Of a stretch of DNA of 64,000 nt, positions 23,406 through 34,437 are shown one piece after another. Below the pieces are notes generated by a model that did not search any database, was not told where the DNA came from, and was given only the letters and a program-made list of their open reading frames with translations. The stretch covers positions 29,658,778 to 29,722,777 of the forward strand of contig JANAVB010015600.1 of NCBI GenBank assembly GCA_029216955.1, given 5' to 3'. A program made the translations under genes and the position numbers. How positions within the stretch are numbered: position 1 is the stretch's first letter; the number at the start of each line of letters is the position of its first letter. The stretch comes from Iris pallida. Taxonomy: Eukaryota > Streptophyta > Magnoliopsida > Asparagales > Iridaceae.

Positions 23406-23916
23406 CTTCTTGTGTATACTTGGACTCAAGGCTCAGAGTGTCGTGGATCGACAGAAGCACTAGGCGGACAACAGCAGATGGTCACCAGAGTTCGCAGTTA
23501 GAAGCAGAATGTTCCTGAAGAATCTCGCCGACCAGAGGCACCATTTGTTTTGACAGAGGCAGGAAGCTCAGTCCGAGATTCATCGGGCCTTTCGATGTGA
23601 CGGTGCGGATTGGCGAGGAGGCATATCGACTAGCATTCCAGCCAGCTTGGAGGGAGTATACGACGTTTTTCACGTGTCCCAGATTTGACGCTACATTCCA
23701 GACCCGAGCCATGTGGTGGACTATTCAGAACTAGAGGTGGGTCCGAGATTGACCTACGAGGAGCAGCCAGTGGAGATCCTTGATTGAAGGAAGAAGCGCT
23801 TGCGGAACCAGACTATCCCACTTGTCCGCGTCATGAGGAGACACCACTCTCCGGGAGAGTCCACATAGGAGCGCGAGGACGAGATGCGGGAGCGCTATCC
23901 CAATCTGTTTAATTGA
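23406..23916 (+). pseudogene. Integrase C-terminus and chromodomain remnant of element B
   Basis: Fragments in shifting frames follow the chromovirus pattern: DNRRWSPEFAV, FIGPFDVTVRIGEEAYRLA (GPF/Y-like), VYDVFHVSQI, RYIPDPSHVVDYSEL, LTYEEQPVEILD, then the chromodomain-type TIPLVRVMRRHHSPGEST and DEMRERYPNLFN before TGA 23914-23916. The family motif order matches Tekay/Del-like chromoviruses, where this tail guides integration to heterochromatin. It is broken by a frameshift near 23655 and by stops near 23690, 23787 and 23867. The rest of pol is missing. Confidence 0.8.
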
Positions 23917-24030
23917 TTTGATTGTACTCTGTTTCTTTTGAAATTCTATTTTTAATAAATGACTGGTGTTTTGATCTTTTGTGAATTGCTGAGATTTATT
24001 TTGGGTCTTCGAATTTCGAGGACGAAATTA

Positions 24031-24048
24031 TTTTAAGGGGGGAAAGAT
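24031..24048 (+). other. Polypurine tract of B
   Basis: TTTTAAGGGGGGAAAGAT directly before the 3' LTR. It overlaps the FRGRN/GACGAAATT sequence typical of chromovirus 3' ends, also seen in E. Confidence 0.8.
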
Positions 24049-25951
24049 TTGTAACTCCACTTCCCCATTTATTTTTGAGAAATTAAAAGTTTCTAATAAT
24101 CATTATAGGTTTTGATTGAGTATTTAAAATTTTAGTAAATATTTTAGATATTGGATATTTATCTATTTTGGAGGGAATTTAATTTAGGAGCATTTTCAAT
24201 TTCAAAAGTGGTTATAACCAATTTAGTGGTCCCCTCATCCTTGTTTTTTTTAAAAATAAAATAAAATAATAATTATAATAATTTTACTGTTTTTCAACAG
24301 TTCTATAATATTCGAAAAGGAGAGGGGGCTTTCTGAAAGTTTTTCTTTATTCAAAGGACTTTTACAAAAATGCATGATAGCGGGAGGGGGTTATTGTAAA
24401 GTTTACTTTTTCCCTTTTCATTCGATTAGAGAGAGAATGAGAGCATCTCGACTCTCTTCCGAAATTTCCTTTCCCAAATTTTGGGTGGCCAAACCCTAAC
24501 CCTAATTTTTTCGAAGACGGCAACAGTGACGGTGGTGGGTTGCTCCTCCAGTAGCTACCTCTTCCCGACCACGGTGTGATGTCCTCCACCGCAGATCTCC
24601 TCCGACGACTCCTTCTCCGACACGATGGCGACTCTCCACCACGCGCGGATCAGTTCCCGGCGAGCGACGACCTCGATGGCGGTGACGACGACCTCGATGG
24701 CGACGCTGGTGAGCATTCCTTGCCAGGCGGGTTCCTCCGACCTTCACAACCGCAGCAGCGCCGTAGTCACCGGTGGTCATCAACGACGACGGCGATGGTG
24801 GTGTTCCGACTCGACGACGACGGCGATAGTGGTGTTCCGACTCGACGACGACGGCGATAGTGGTGTTCCGACTCGACGACGGCAATGGTGGCCGACTATT
24901 CCTCCGAACGATGGCGTGTGATCCGATCGGCAACGTTTCTCCACCGCTAACGACCGCAGCATCATCAGATTTAGGTCGTCGACGAGTATGCTACGATCTG
25001 GTGAGTTTTCGATCCTCCTCTTCGTCGATTATGTGTTCCAGTGGTCCGATCGTGATCAATTGGTATGAATTGTTCAGATCTGGTGAATTCGTGTTTATGT
25101 TGGGTCGGACAGGGGATTGTGTCGGATACGCAGGGAATCCTATTCTTCAGGTATTTTTCCTATCCCTCTCAATGTTGTAGACTGTTTGCTGCAAATTGAA
25201 TGATATAGTTTTGGCCAGGAATGGTGTGGGTAGCGGTGTCGACCCTAGCTCGTAGCATGTGTGCGTGTCCAGAATACTATTCGTGTCCAGCAGTTGTTGT
25301 GTTCGATATCGATCGTGTTTTGACGTATGGGTTCGTGTTCTGCTGTGGTTACCTTCAAATTCAGCGTGTATTCTCAAAGGTTGAGTCGTGTGCTAGGATT
25401 TTGAGTTGCAGAGCAGTGGCTATTTTCTTTTTAATCTTGACTACAATTAAATTGTATATTCCTTGATCAGATTGTATATTCTTTTAGGTAATGTGTATAT
25501 GTTTTGACATTTTTGAATATTTTCTGGGACCTTTGTCTTTAATTCTCTAATTTGGATTATTTCGAATATCTGGGATTGGGTTTTCTGTCGATTTGGGTCT
25601 GGTTTTCTCAAACTGTGGAGAGTAGTTGCTTTGCTAGTTCATAGCTGGTATTTTCATAAGGAGGCATTGTGTTGGTTGCAGGATTTGGTGTCGCGTTTGT
25701 GTGCGTATCTATTTGTGTTCGTGTCCGACACTAGGAGTTGTGTGTAGGAGACCGGGTGGCGGGAATGAAGATTTGAATTCAGTATAGTTGATTCTAATTC
25801 TTCTAATGAGTACAGGTTGCGGAGGCTTCGAGTTTGTGATTAGTTTATATTTTATTGAAGTCTGGAAGTAGAACATTGGTGCAAATTTGAGATTTTGATT
25901 TCCTTGTGACCTTGTAAATATAGGTTGGGGTGGCATGATTGGCAGGCCTGT

Positions 25952-28665
25952 TGTCACGTCCCAGAACCAGAATACTGGAGAGCGGGGGCAGACATAGCCA
26001 GCTACGTATATTGAAATAGAATACATCTCAACTATACGGTCACGGCTGTCTAGATATGAGGGTTTACTACAAGCCAACAGTCTCTTAAGGTCAAGCCTAT
26101 TGTCTCAATCTCAAGCAAGTAATATAATTACAAGATGTATGATCATTAAATATACAATAAAAGGCGTCCCAAATATTACATATCAGCTGATCATGAAGCT
26201 AGTCGTACAAAATGTTAGGACTAGCAAGAGTTTAAGTCATACATGATCAACCCTAGGATTTGTTAATCATGTTTACAGCCCGTAGGCAGACAGAAAGTAA
26301 AAGTGCATCGAGCTAACAGGTGCTCGTCGGCTAAACGCCTCAAAAGAATAATTTTATAATAGAGTGAGCGAAAAATAGAAAACCCACTCGTAGCCCGGGT
26401 TCCTTCTAGTCGCCACCATCGGGCTGGAAGCTTGGTAGATCCTCGGGAGCTGCTCCGAAATCTGGCCACACAAAACCAGTTGGGTCAACCCCAGAAAGAG
26501 CAAGTGCCACAAGGGGGCCACGAAATAAGAACAAAAGCCAGCATTAACACAAGAAGAAATAATATTAAAATTAAAACTAATAAAAACATGTCAGGATGAT
26601 ATACGACGAGATTACCATGGAACTATTCCGATAGCCAGGTTACAACCCGTAAACCAAACAAGGACCGGGGTTGTAACCCTTCATCTGAACAGAACTTGGT
26701 TTCCCACCATTTATCGGCAAGATAAGTAATGTAAGAAAATCAAGACAGGAAACATTCTTGCATGGGATCAAGACATGACTAGACTGGTTATACCTCATAC
26801 AATCAATCACGGCCAAGCAGATCCTACGGCTTACTACTTTAACTAACTAGGGTTATCACAGGCCTAATTACTAACAAGATGCAATGAGATTGTTCCACAG
26901 CCATAAGCCCTGCAGACCATCCAGACTACCCAGGACGAAAGATTAGGGTTGAATTCAGGTGGGTACATCGTCCAGGAGACAAATGTACCCTTAGGTGACT
27001 TAGAGGGTGCAACACTCGACGGTGCGCTGGAAATGTGCCCTACTCGACGGCAGGCTACAGATCCCAAGAGCGCCCAGGAAACGGTATTGCCTGTAGCTGT
27101 GTCATCTCTTCATGACTACTGTGTTATTCTAGTTATTAACCTTAATCCATTTTAGTGGGTACTCCTGACCGTGGTACTCAGGAGTCCCCTCCTAGACATG
27201 ATGCAAGACAGGACAAATGGATTTAACAAGCAAGCAAGAAGAACCACCCACGGTGTCAAGGTAGGTCAAGTTAAATTATCAAGATAAATTATGTCAGGGT
27301 ACTTGTCAGGAGTGCGCCATGACGGGCCACTATCATGTCAGGTTGGTCATGTCAGGAGTGCACCACCACGGGTCACTGTCGTGTTATGCTGGTTCCTTGC
27401 CATACCAAGCCATGTACAATAGTCATTCCAAACATATTAAGAAAAAATCAAGTTCATGACAAAAGGCGTAAGGATATAAAATGGGCATGAAATATCTAAT
27501 AAAATATCAAAAGACAGGGTTAGAGAAGAGCCAAGCTTAAAGAAATAAAACTAAAACTCCAAGAGCCAAGGGGTTAAGCAAGGGGGTCAGGGAAGCAGCG
27601 TACGAAAAGTCACGCACGCTGAGGGCAGCGTAGGTGAAAAGTCACGCACGCTGAGAGAGCAGTGTACGTGAAAGTCACGCACGCTACAGGGAGCAGCTGC
27701 GTGAAAAGTCACGCACGCTCAAGAGGAGCAGCTGCGTGAAAAGTCACGCACGCTCAAGAGGAGCAGCTGCGTGAAAAGTCACGCACGCTACAGAGAAGCA
27801 GCTGCATGAAAAGTCAGTCACGCTCAAGGAAGCAGCTGCGTGAAAAGTCACGCACGCTACAGGGAGCAGCTGAGTGAAAGTCACGCACGCTCAAGGAAGC
27901 AGCATACGTGAAAGTCACGCACGCTCAGGGAGACACGCTTCCAACAGGAAGCGTACTCAAGTCTGCATACGCAGCGCTAAAGAGCGCGCATAGCTCAGTG
28001 TGCGTAAGCTAAACAGCTATGCACACTGCTCACTGTCTTCTCCAAACAGCAAGAACACCAAAGAAGAACCCAAAGCTTCACAAGTTCATAACTTGGCCAT
28101 CCGAACTCCAAATCCGGATTTCCAAAGTTCTAAATTAGGTGAAACTGAAAGCTCTTCCACATGAAAACATCAGAACTCAAAGAAAACCAACCAAAATGGA
28201 TCAAAACATGTAAAATCCGAAAATAGCAATAACTTAGATCTACATCAACAGAGACTCCAAATCATAAAAACCCAAGAACTAATGTTGATCTCCATGTCCT
28301 AAACTAGCAAATGGACAAAGAAAAGAGGGTCCTCATGTAGTGGCAAGATGCACTTGCCTAGGAGTTGGGGAGTTGTGTGGAGGGAGAAGAAGAAGAAGAA
28401 GAAATTAATGGTGGTTATGAAGAGAGAGAAGAGGTTGGTGGAGATATAAAGAGGGGGAGTTGTGGTGGGGATGAGGGGTAGCATAGGTTAAGGTGCTCCA
28501 TTACATAAACCAAATCGAACCAACCCAATAAAACCGAGCCAGGCCAAAACCAAAATATGAGAAATATCAAAATCCCACAAGTTGAGAAAAAAATAAAAAT
28601 ATATGCCAAAATCCAGATACGAGTATAAATATGAAATACGGAAAATACGGGAAATGAGGGTGACA
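25952..28665 (-). mobile_element. Solo LTR C inside the 3' LTR of B
   Basis: The ends are TGTCACG... and ...GGTGACA, flanked by CCTGT (25947-25951 and 28666-28670). The uninterrupted target is in the 5' LTR of B near 6760-6775 (GGCCTGTAGGCTAG). At 2,714 bp with no coding sequence, PBS or PPT it fits a solo LTR left by recombination. Minus orientation is inferred because TGTCACG resembles the reversed LTR ends of B, E and G. It holds a striking hairpin array (27599-27935) and a GAAGAAGAAG run near 28388. Confidence 0.85.
27599..27935. repeat. Ten-copy array of about 36 bp with a GCGTGAAAAGTCACGC hairpin
   Basis: Units of about 33-37 bp follow the pattern GCAGCTGCGTGAAAAGTCAC then GCACGCT. The core GCGTGA-AAAG-TCACGC is a 6-bp inverted repeat with a 4-base loop. 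Copy 7 (near 27800-27820) is damaged and the outer copies are more diverged. The following 100 bp (27940-28030) remain rich in GCGT and ACGC words. Confidence 0.92.
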
Positions 28666-30346
28666 CCTGTAGGCTAGATGTGTTTTTGAAGTTTTATTCT
28701 TTGTATTTTTTAGATTTGTTTGAACATTTTGTTTGATTATGCTCGTGTCCAATGTTGGGATGTCATGGGCTGGGATTGAAGTTGCAAGAGCGCACGAATA
28801 GGAAATTGAACTTCTGTATACTGGGACAGGATTTTTTCTTCATTTGAATAATCTGTTGAAAAGGTGGATTTAATGACTTTTAACTTCTAATTCCCTGAGC
28901 TTGTCTTCAATTGGATTTATCTGAATACTCTTAAAAATTTTCTCTTAAATGTTTTGAACTCGTGTGGAATTGCTACATTCGAATAAGTCATGACTTGAAA
29001 AGGTGGAGTCTGAGAGTGTTGGCAGGAAGGGGATTCAAATGCTATAATATGTGTTGGTTGGGTTCATTATGTGGGAGTGATGAGTTGAAATCAATGCTAG
29101 TGAATTCATGTTTTAAGTTATGCTATTTTGGCTGCTATAGAATCCTTTAAATGGTACCTTGTGGTAAATCACTCCAGAATGATATATTGTAGGTATGTTT
29201 AAATATTTTATGTGTACTATTTTAGAAAGGGAATAGTATTTCTGATACAACATTGGAATATTGTTCACACATATATAGCTAGGGTATGTGTACTAGTTAG
29301 TTAGCATTACTTTAGATATAGTTACCTTATTGGAAAAAAAAGAGGATAATTAGCTAGTTTTAACTAATGTAGTGGATTAGAACTTAACCAACTTGTATCA
29401 AATATTAACAGGAGGACATCTAGCTTCGATCTTCACCCGTACTTTCCTGGAGCAAGGCAAGTACATTCTATGGTCTTGTGCATTTTATTATATCCTGTGT
29501 TTTCTTGATTGACACATTACAACACGTTATGTACTTTCTGGTGCTCATGTTCCTTGTGCTTATTACTTGTACCTGGGGTGGAGAAATATACTATTTATGT
29601 GACCAAACCCAAGAAATAACTCAGGTGTGTTTAGTTTAGACCCCGCATCGTGCACGCGGGTCCTAAGCCGTACCATTCATGTGCTTTCATGTGCTTACCC
29701 CTAGCCGATAACATACTTAGTTATATTTCAAATATAGTACACACATGCAGGAGATATACCTTGTACTTATTTCCTGTGATTCCATGTTACCATGTTCTTT
29801 CATGTGCTTACATATCATGTACTTTCATGTTCTTACATACCATGTTCTTTCATGTACTTTACATACCATGTTCTTTCATGTACTTATTCACATGTTCTTT
29901 CCTGTACTTTCCATGTTTTCTTGTACTTTCATATCATGATGTCTTGTTCATTACCTAGAACTGTACTTTGCTCCGCTCCTGAATAGGATATGTTGCAGGT
30001 ATGCTTGCAGGTCATTGTTCTACTCTATGGGCCAGAGCCCAGGATTTAGCTGAGCAGGATGAGGCTTAGCTTGAGGCTTCAGGTTTAGATTACTTAGCTT
30101 TACTTTGAGATATTGACTTTAGAGTTCATAGCACTTTTCATTCCTGTTGATTCTGGTACATTATGATATCTGGATTTGTGGATTATGGTGATCATTCTGG
30201 GATACGTTTTTAGATGCTGTGATTCTATACTTTCATGTTTATCTGGTTAGTTTTCCCTAGCTTGGTACAGCTTACTTCGTCGTGTCTAACGACGAAGGCT
30301 GGGCGTGTCCGACTCGTGTCCGATTATTCGGGAGCGGGTCGTGATA

Positions 30347-32234
30347 GAATCTATTAGGAGTTCATTTGATGGATCCTAAGGACAAATATCTTGGTCTTTT
30401 GCTCCTACAATCAAAAAACAGAGCTTCCACATACTCTTCTCTCCTGCATACGAGCTCTACTAAACTCATTGGATGGAAAATAAAATGTCTTTCTCATGCT
30501 GGAAGGACCATTCTCATAAAATCGACTCTTGCCTCTATTCCTATTTATCATCTTTCTGCATATCATATCCCTAAAACTGTGACTCAGACTCTCAACAAAC
30601 ACCAACTTAATTTTTGGTTGGACTCGATTGACAAGAGAAAGATCCATTACACTGCTTGGAATAGATTTACTCAATCGAAGTTTCAAGGAGGACTTGGTTT
30701 GAGAGATCCTTATATTTGTAATCTCTCATTGGTTCTAAAATTGACATGGAGATTCATCACACAACCTGAAACAATGTGGGCGTCCCTTCTTCGAAGCAAA
30801 TATTTACACTCAAATGACTTCTGGTCAGTGATGCCTTCAAAGACGTCGTCTTGCATTTGGTCGAGCATACTTTGCAGCCGGGAATTTCTCTTCAACAACA
30901 TTATCTAGTCAATAGGAGATGGTACTTCAATTAATATATGGAATGATCCTTGGGTTCCCTCCTTGCAGAATTATAAAGTTTTTGGTTATGAATTCAGTCA
31001 TCGATGGGTTCAGAAAGTGAGTGATTTGATTAACATTCACAATACGTCCTGGAAAGCTGATCTCATTCATATCCTTTTCCCACTTCATGAAGCATCTGCC
31101 ATATTGAGAATTCCTTTGTCTATCAATTGTACAACTGACAAGTTAATATGGATTCATACTGCAACTGGGGTGTTCACTGCTAAATCAGCATATAGAGTAA
31201 TTCATGAGAAACTATATCCAAACTTGAACTTGACTGAGAGGGATGATTTCATTGAATGGAGAAGACTTTGGTCATTGACACACATCAATTCGAAGGTGTT
31301 ACTATTTGCTTGGCGAGCTATTACCAACTCCCTTCCCACTCATCACAACATTCATCGACGAATTGATCAAATTGACGCTACATGTCCGCTGTGCAAGGTG
31401 AATCAAGAAAATACTAACCATCTTTTGTTTCATTGTCCTATAACAGGTAAAGCTTGGGATCATCACTTGGATATATCATCTCTTATTCAAGAGGATTCCA
31501 CTGTTTCATCTATTACTTCAACAATCTTGAAGAAAGGTGATCCAAACACAATTGCAGCGCTATTTTACCAAATGTGGATCATCTGGAAAGCTAGAAACAG
31601 AGCAATTTTCAGCAATCACCGTATCAATGCTACTGAACTCTTCAAGGAAGCATCCAGGTTAATGAAGAAGATGGAAGCATGTTACAGTACACGATCTGAA
31701 GTCAATCCAATTTCAAGTACACTACAACATCATGCTATTTGGAGGCCTCCGCAAATCAATCATTAGAAGATTAATTTTGATGGCGCATATCTGGATGACA
31801 TATTGGCAGCAAGTGCAATCTTGCGCAATTCAAATGGACAATTCATATTGACTATGTCAAAAACAGAAGATGGCGGATCACCACTTGAAGCTGAGGCGAT
31901 GGGTCTCTGTCTTGCACTCATTATCTGCAATAAGAACCAACTGAGAAATGTTACAATTGAAGGTGACTGCTTGCCGCTTATAGAGGCAGTTGAAGGCTCT
32001 GATACTCTTCCACTATGGCGGACTCGTCATGCCATAGCAGATGCAAGAAAATCAAAAGAATCTGATCTTAACATTTGCTTCTCTTATGTACCGAGGAGTG
32101 CAAATATATGTGCTCATTCTATTGCTACTGAAGCAATGTCCTCAAATTCTTCCCACTGTCTACACTCTTTCCAAGAGACACCTACATGTATCTCCTCTCA
32201 TGTCCGCAACGACATGAGCTTTATTACTGCTTAG
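30347..32234 (+). pseudogene. LINE ORF2, C-terminal part: RT thumb, zinc-binding region, RNase H
   Basis: It resumes the LINE after element B (30347-30351 is the duplicated GAATC). Order: KYLGLLLLQSKNR and HAGRTILIKSTLASIP (RT thumb), FQGGLGLRDP, W.S...FW, a zf-RVT-type block with ATCPLCKVNQENTNHLLFHC (about 31378-31437), then RNase H with NFDGAYLDD (about 31770-31800), EAEAMGLCLAL, IEGDCLPLI and SANICAHSIA. It ends at TAG 32232-32234. Stops at 30907-30909 and at 31764-31766 (just before NFDGA) break the frame. The C-terminal RNase H marks a plant L1 subgroup. Inactive. Confidence 0.88.
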
Positions 32235-32257
32235 TGTTATTAATGAAGTTTCCTTTC

Positions 32258-32274
32258 AAAAAAAAAAAAAAAAA
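32258..32274 (+). other. LINE 3' poly(A) tail
   Basis: Seventeen A residues follow 23 bases of 3' UTR. This fixes the LINE orientation and 3' end. Its target duplication (starting GTTATATC) has its partner outside the window. Confidence 0.85.
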
Positions 32275-32592
32275 GTTATATCAATTAGTCACTATGTTTA
32301 CTTAGTATTAGGAAAAACAAAAACTCTGAACTTAATTCAAACATTTTATACAATCCCAATACAACATCCATACAAACATAGACAATGATAATAGTCCTAT
32401 CTTGGGCTCAAGTAATTCAAAGAGAAAGCACATTCTACACTGGGGGAGTAATACTTCATGGAGGTCTCTGACCCCGGTCATGGCCTGCATGTCAGATGTC
32501 GGACTGCCATTAGAGGGAGTTGGGTTATTTTCGACATGGGTCCTATTTGGTGCGGGGGAGGACACGTCGTGCAGGCACAGCCGCGGTCCCCA
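32275..32592. other. 3' flank of the F-box gene, probably its 3' UTR
   Basis: It lies between the LINE tail and the F-box stop codon. It is AT-rich in its left half and unique in appearance. The LINE therefore inserted about 320 bp downstream of the stop, with its 3' end facing the gene's 3' end. Confidence 0.45.
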
Positions 32593-33852
32593 TTAGCTAG
32601 GGACGTTGTACCTATGGACGCGGACGAGGGTGCCCACGTACGGCAGGAAATCGGCACAGTACCCCGCCGCAGCCGAGTCCGCCAGCACCCTCTTCTTCCC
32701 CGCCGACAAGTCGTGCGCGACGACCGCTCCGCCTCGCCTCTCCCAGACCACCGCCTCGCTGTTGCTCTGCGTCCTCAGCGGCACCACGCCCCCCCGCGCC
32801 GCCGCCGCCGCGAACTCCCCCACTTTCCTCCATCCCGGCTCGCTCCCGTCCTCCTCCAGCACCCTCACCTCCGCCGCCCCCCGCTCCGCGCTGACGCAGC
32901 ACAGCCTCCCCCCCAGCTCCCCGATCTCCCACGCCGCGCCGCCGCCGAGCGCCGCGGGGGGGCCGAGCGCCGCGGGCGGCAGCACGTCCGCCTCCGGGTC
33001 GTAGCCCAAGATCGTCTGCATGGTCGTCCGCCAGTACGCGCGTCCGCCGGCGGACGCGGCGGAGCCCGCCACGATCCGCTCCGCGGCCGCGATCCCCTCC
33101 GACCGCCGCCACGACCCCGCGGCGGAGGAGAAGCTCTCGAAGGCGTAGACCCCCTCGAGGACCTCGTACGCGCACACGACGTGGTAGTCCGCGCGGAAGT
33201 TGTACGCGGACGGCTCCCGCATGACGAGGGCCACCGCGGGGTCGGGGTCGTGGCAGCAGAGGGGCGGGGGGAGCGCGGTCCACTCGGACGTCGACATCGG
33301 GTTGCAGACGTAGTAGGTGCCGCCGCTCCGGAGGCCGCGGCAGCAGAGGAGGCCTCCGGCGGAGGCGCGGACGCGGACCGGCTCGGGGAGGAAGGAGAGG
33401 GAGGGGTCGGGGAGGGGCCTGCTCGGGTCCGCGTCGTCGAACGCCGCGAAGGAGGGGGCGCCGGAGGGGGTGTGGAAGAACATGCCGGAGAGGGGGCGGC
33501 GCACCTGGGAGTGGGTGTGGATGAAGAGGGGGCTGGAGATGTAGCCGCGCCATTGGCGGGAAGTGGACTTCATGCGGAGGAGGGACTTGGCCGGGAGGCG
33601 GGGGAGCACTTGCTGCTTGATCACCTCCAGGAACTCCTTCCTTTCTTCTTGTTCTTCTAAAAAAAATAGCTCATCTTCTTCTTGAACGTATGCGTCGTAG
33701 TCTTCATCTTCATCATCATCATCATCTTCTTCTTCTTCTTCTTCTTCTTCTTCTTCTTCAAGGATCCGATCGTGCCGGATCAAAATCCACTCCGGAGATT
33801 CGTCGTCGTGCTCGTGCTCGATCTTGAGCCAGTCGTCGTCGATGCCGCTCAT
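32593..33852 (-). CDS. F-box protein
   Basis: A single uninterrupted frame of 419 codons, MSGIDDDWLK to VHRYNVPS. An acidic tract of E and D (about residues 32-51, then 58-70) precedes an F-box at about residues 74-116 (VLPRLPAKSLLRMKSTSRQW). The remaining 300 residues read like an F-box-associated beta-propeller-type region (LLCCRGL, YYVCNP, W.ALPPP, GYDPEAD, GGRLCCVS, WRKVGEF). F-box proteins recruit targets to SCF ubiquitin ligases through SKP1; the target here is unknown. GC content is very high from residue 120 on, in sharp contrast to the AT-rich flanks. It is intronless as read. The start was chosen as the first Met of the frame. It looks functional. Confidence 0.9.
   Translation of the reverse strand: MSGIDDDWLKIEHEHDDESPEWILIRHDRILEEEEEEEEEEEDDDDDEDEDYDAYVQEEDELFFLEEQEERKEFLEVIKQQVLPRLPAKSLLRMKSTSRQWRGYISSPLFIHTHSQVRRPLSGMFFHTPSGAPSFAAFDDADPSRPLPDPSLSFLPEPVRVRASAGGLLCCRGLRSGGTYYVCNPMSTSEWTALPPPLCCHDPDPAVALVMREPSAYNFRADYHVVCAYEVLEGVYAFESFSSAAGSWRRSEGIAAAERIVAGSAASAGGRAYWRTTMQTILGYDPEADVLPPAALGPPAALGGGAAWEIGELGGRLCCVSAERGAAEVRVLEEDGSEPGWRKVGEFAAAAARGGVVPLRTQSNSEAVVWERRGGAVVAHDLSAGKKRVLADSAAAGYCADFLPYVGTLVRVHRYNVPS
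33700..33760 (-). repeat. Trinucleotide repeat coding the Glu/Asp tract of the F-box protein
   Basis: Plus strand (CTT)n and (CAT)n runs are read on the minus strand as GAA and GAT/ATG-type codons for poly-Glu and poly-Asp. Length variation would stay in frame. Confidence 0.9.
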
Positions 33853-34437
33853 GGCTGGAAATTTTTGTCTCGAGAGAGCTGGCTCGAGCGAGCGAGAATT
33901 TATTTCGTTCAGGGGTGGTCTGTGTGGAACGGGAAATGGGAGCTCACTGGCTTTGGAAAGCAGCAGGAAAGTCTTTGATAAAGCTTACTGGAGAAGGTCT
34001 TGATTTTGAATGGTTATTAGCACCGTATTATAATACTAAGAAGATTGATGTATTAAAGAAAAGACTTTGGGAAGACTTGACTCGTTATTTCTTGGATCAC
34101 ACGGCAAATTCAACAAACCGAAAGTTGAACAACTTTACTTTTGTGCTTCTTCTTTTTTGCACTATCTTTTTTTTCTTTCTATTTTTATTTTATTTAGAAA
34201 CTTTTTTTCTGTCTTTTTTCTTTTATATTCAAACACAAAAAAATAAATAATTTTTTTTAAGATCCTAATTTTACAAACCAAATGTTGCCTTCGTGGCAGG
34301 AACTTCAAAGCAACTCATATATATATACAGAAATGTTCTATAATCAGCCGACTGGTTTGTATTACAAAACTACCTTATGTTTTATGGATTGGACTGAAAT
34401 TTAGTGGTTGGAATTAAAAGGTGTAGACCCCACCACA
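33853..34437. other. Upstream flank of the F-box gene
   Basis: The first 100 bases are probably 5' UTR/promoter of the F-box gene. Beyond about 34130 the sequence is T-rich and low complexity. No clear TATA box or gene was seen. Confidence 0.4.

Larger units (their letters stand above)
4849..30346 (+). mobile_element. Element B: chromovirus-derived LTR element with deleted pol, host of A and C
   Basis: Identical 5-bp flanks GAATC (4844-4848 and 30347-30351) surround two matching LTRs (4849-8441 and 24050-30346). Removing nested A and C leaves about 11.0 kb. The interior keeps a gag zinc-knuckle remnant (about 8690-9480) and an integrase C-terminus/chromodomain remnant (about 23406-23916). 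Protease, RT, RNase H and most of integrase are absent, although the flanks of A still carry the ATGTT duplication, so the loss predates A. The 3' polypurine tract TTTTAAGGGGGGAAAGAT precedes the 3' LTR. Lineage is inferred from the C-terminal remnant and PPT. Confidence 0.88.
24050..30346 (+). mobile_element. 3' LTR of element B, split by solo LTR C
   Basis: It starts TGTAACTCC like the 5' copy and ends GTCGTGATA (CA mutated to TA), followed by target copy GAATC. Without C and its duplicated CCTGT it is about 3,578 bp. It repeats the 31-bp and CATGTTCTTTC arrays of the 5' LTR. Confidence 0.92.

Noticed and set aside
27599..27935. CRISPR-like look of regularly spaced repeats
   Set aside because: Plant nuclear DNA, spacers are themselves repeated, no cas genes, and the array sits inside an LTR.
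32612..33660. Long open frames on both strands across the F-box gene (up to 400 codons)
   Set aside because: Shadow frames caused by the very high GC content; only the minus-strand frame 33852-32593 has a recognisable domain.
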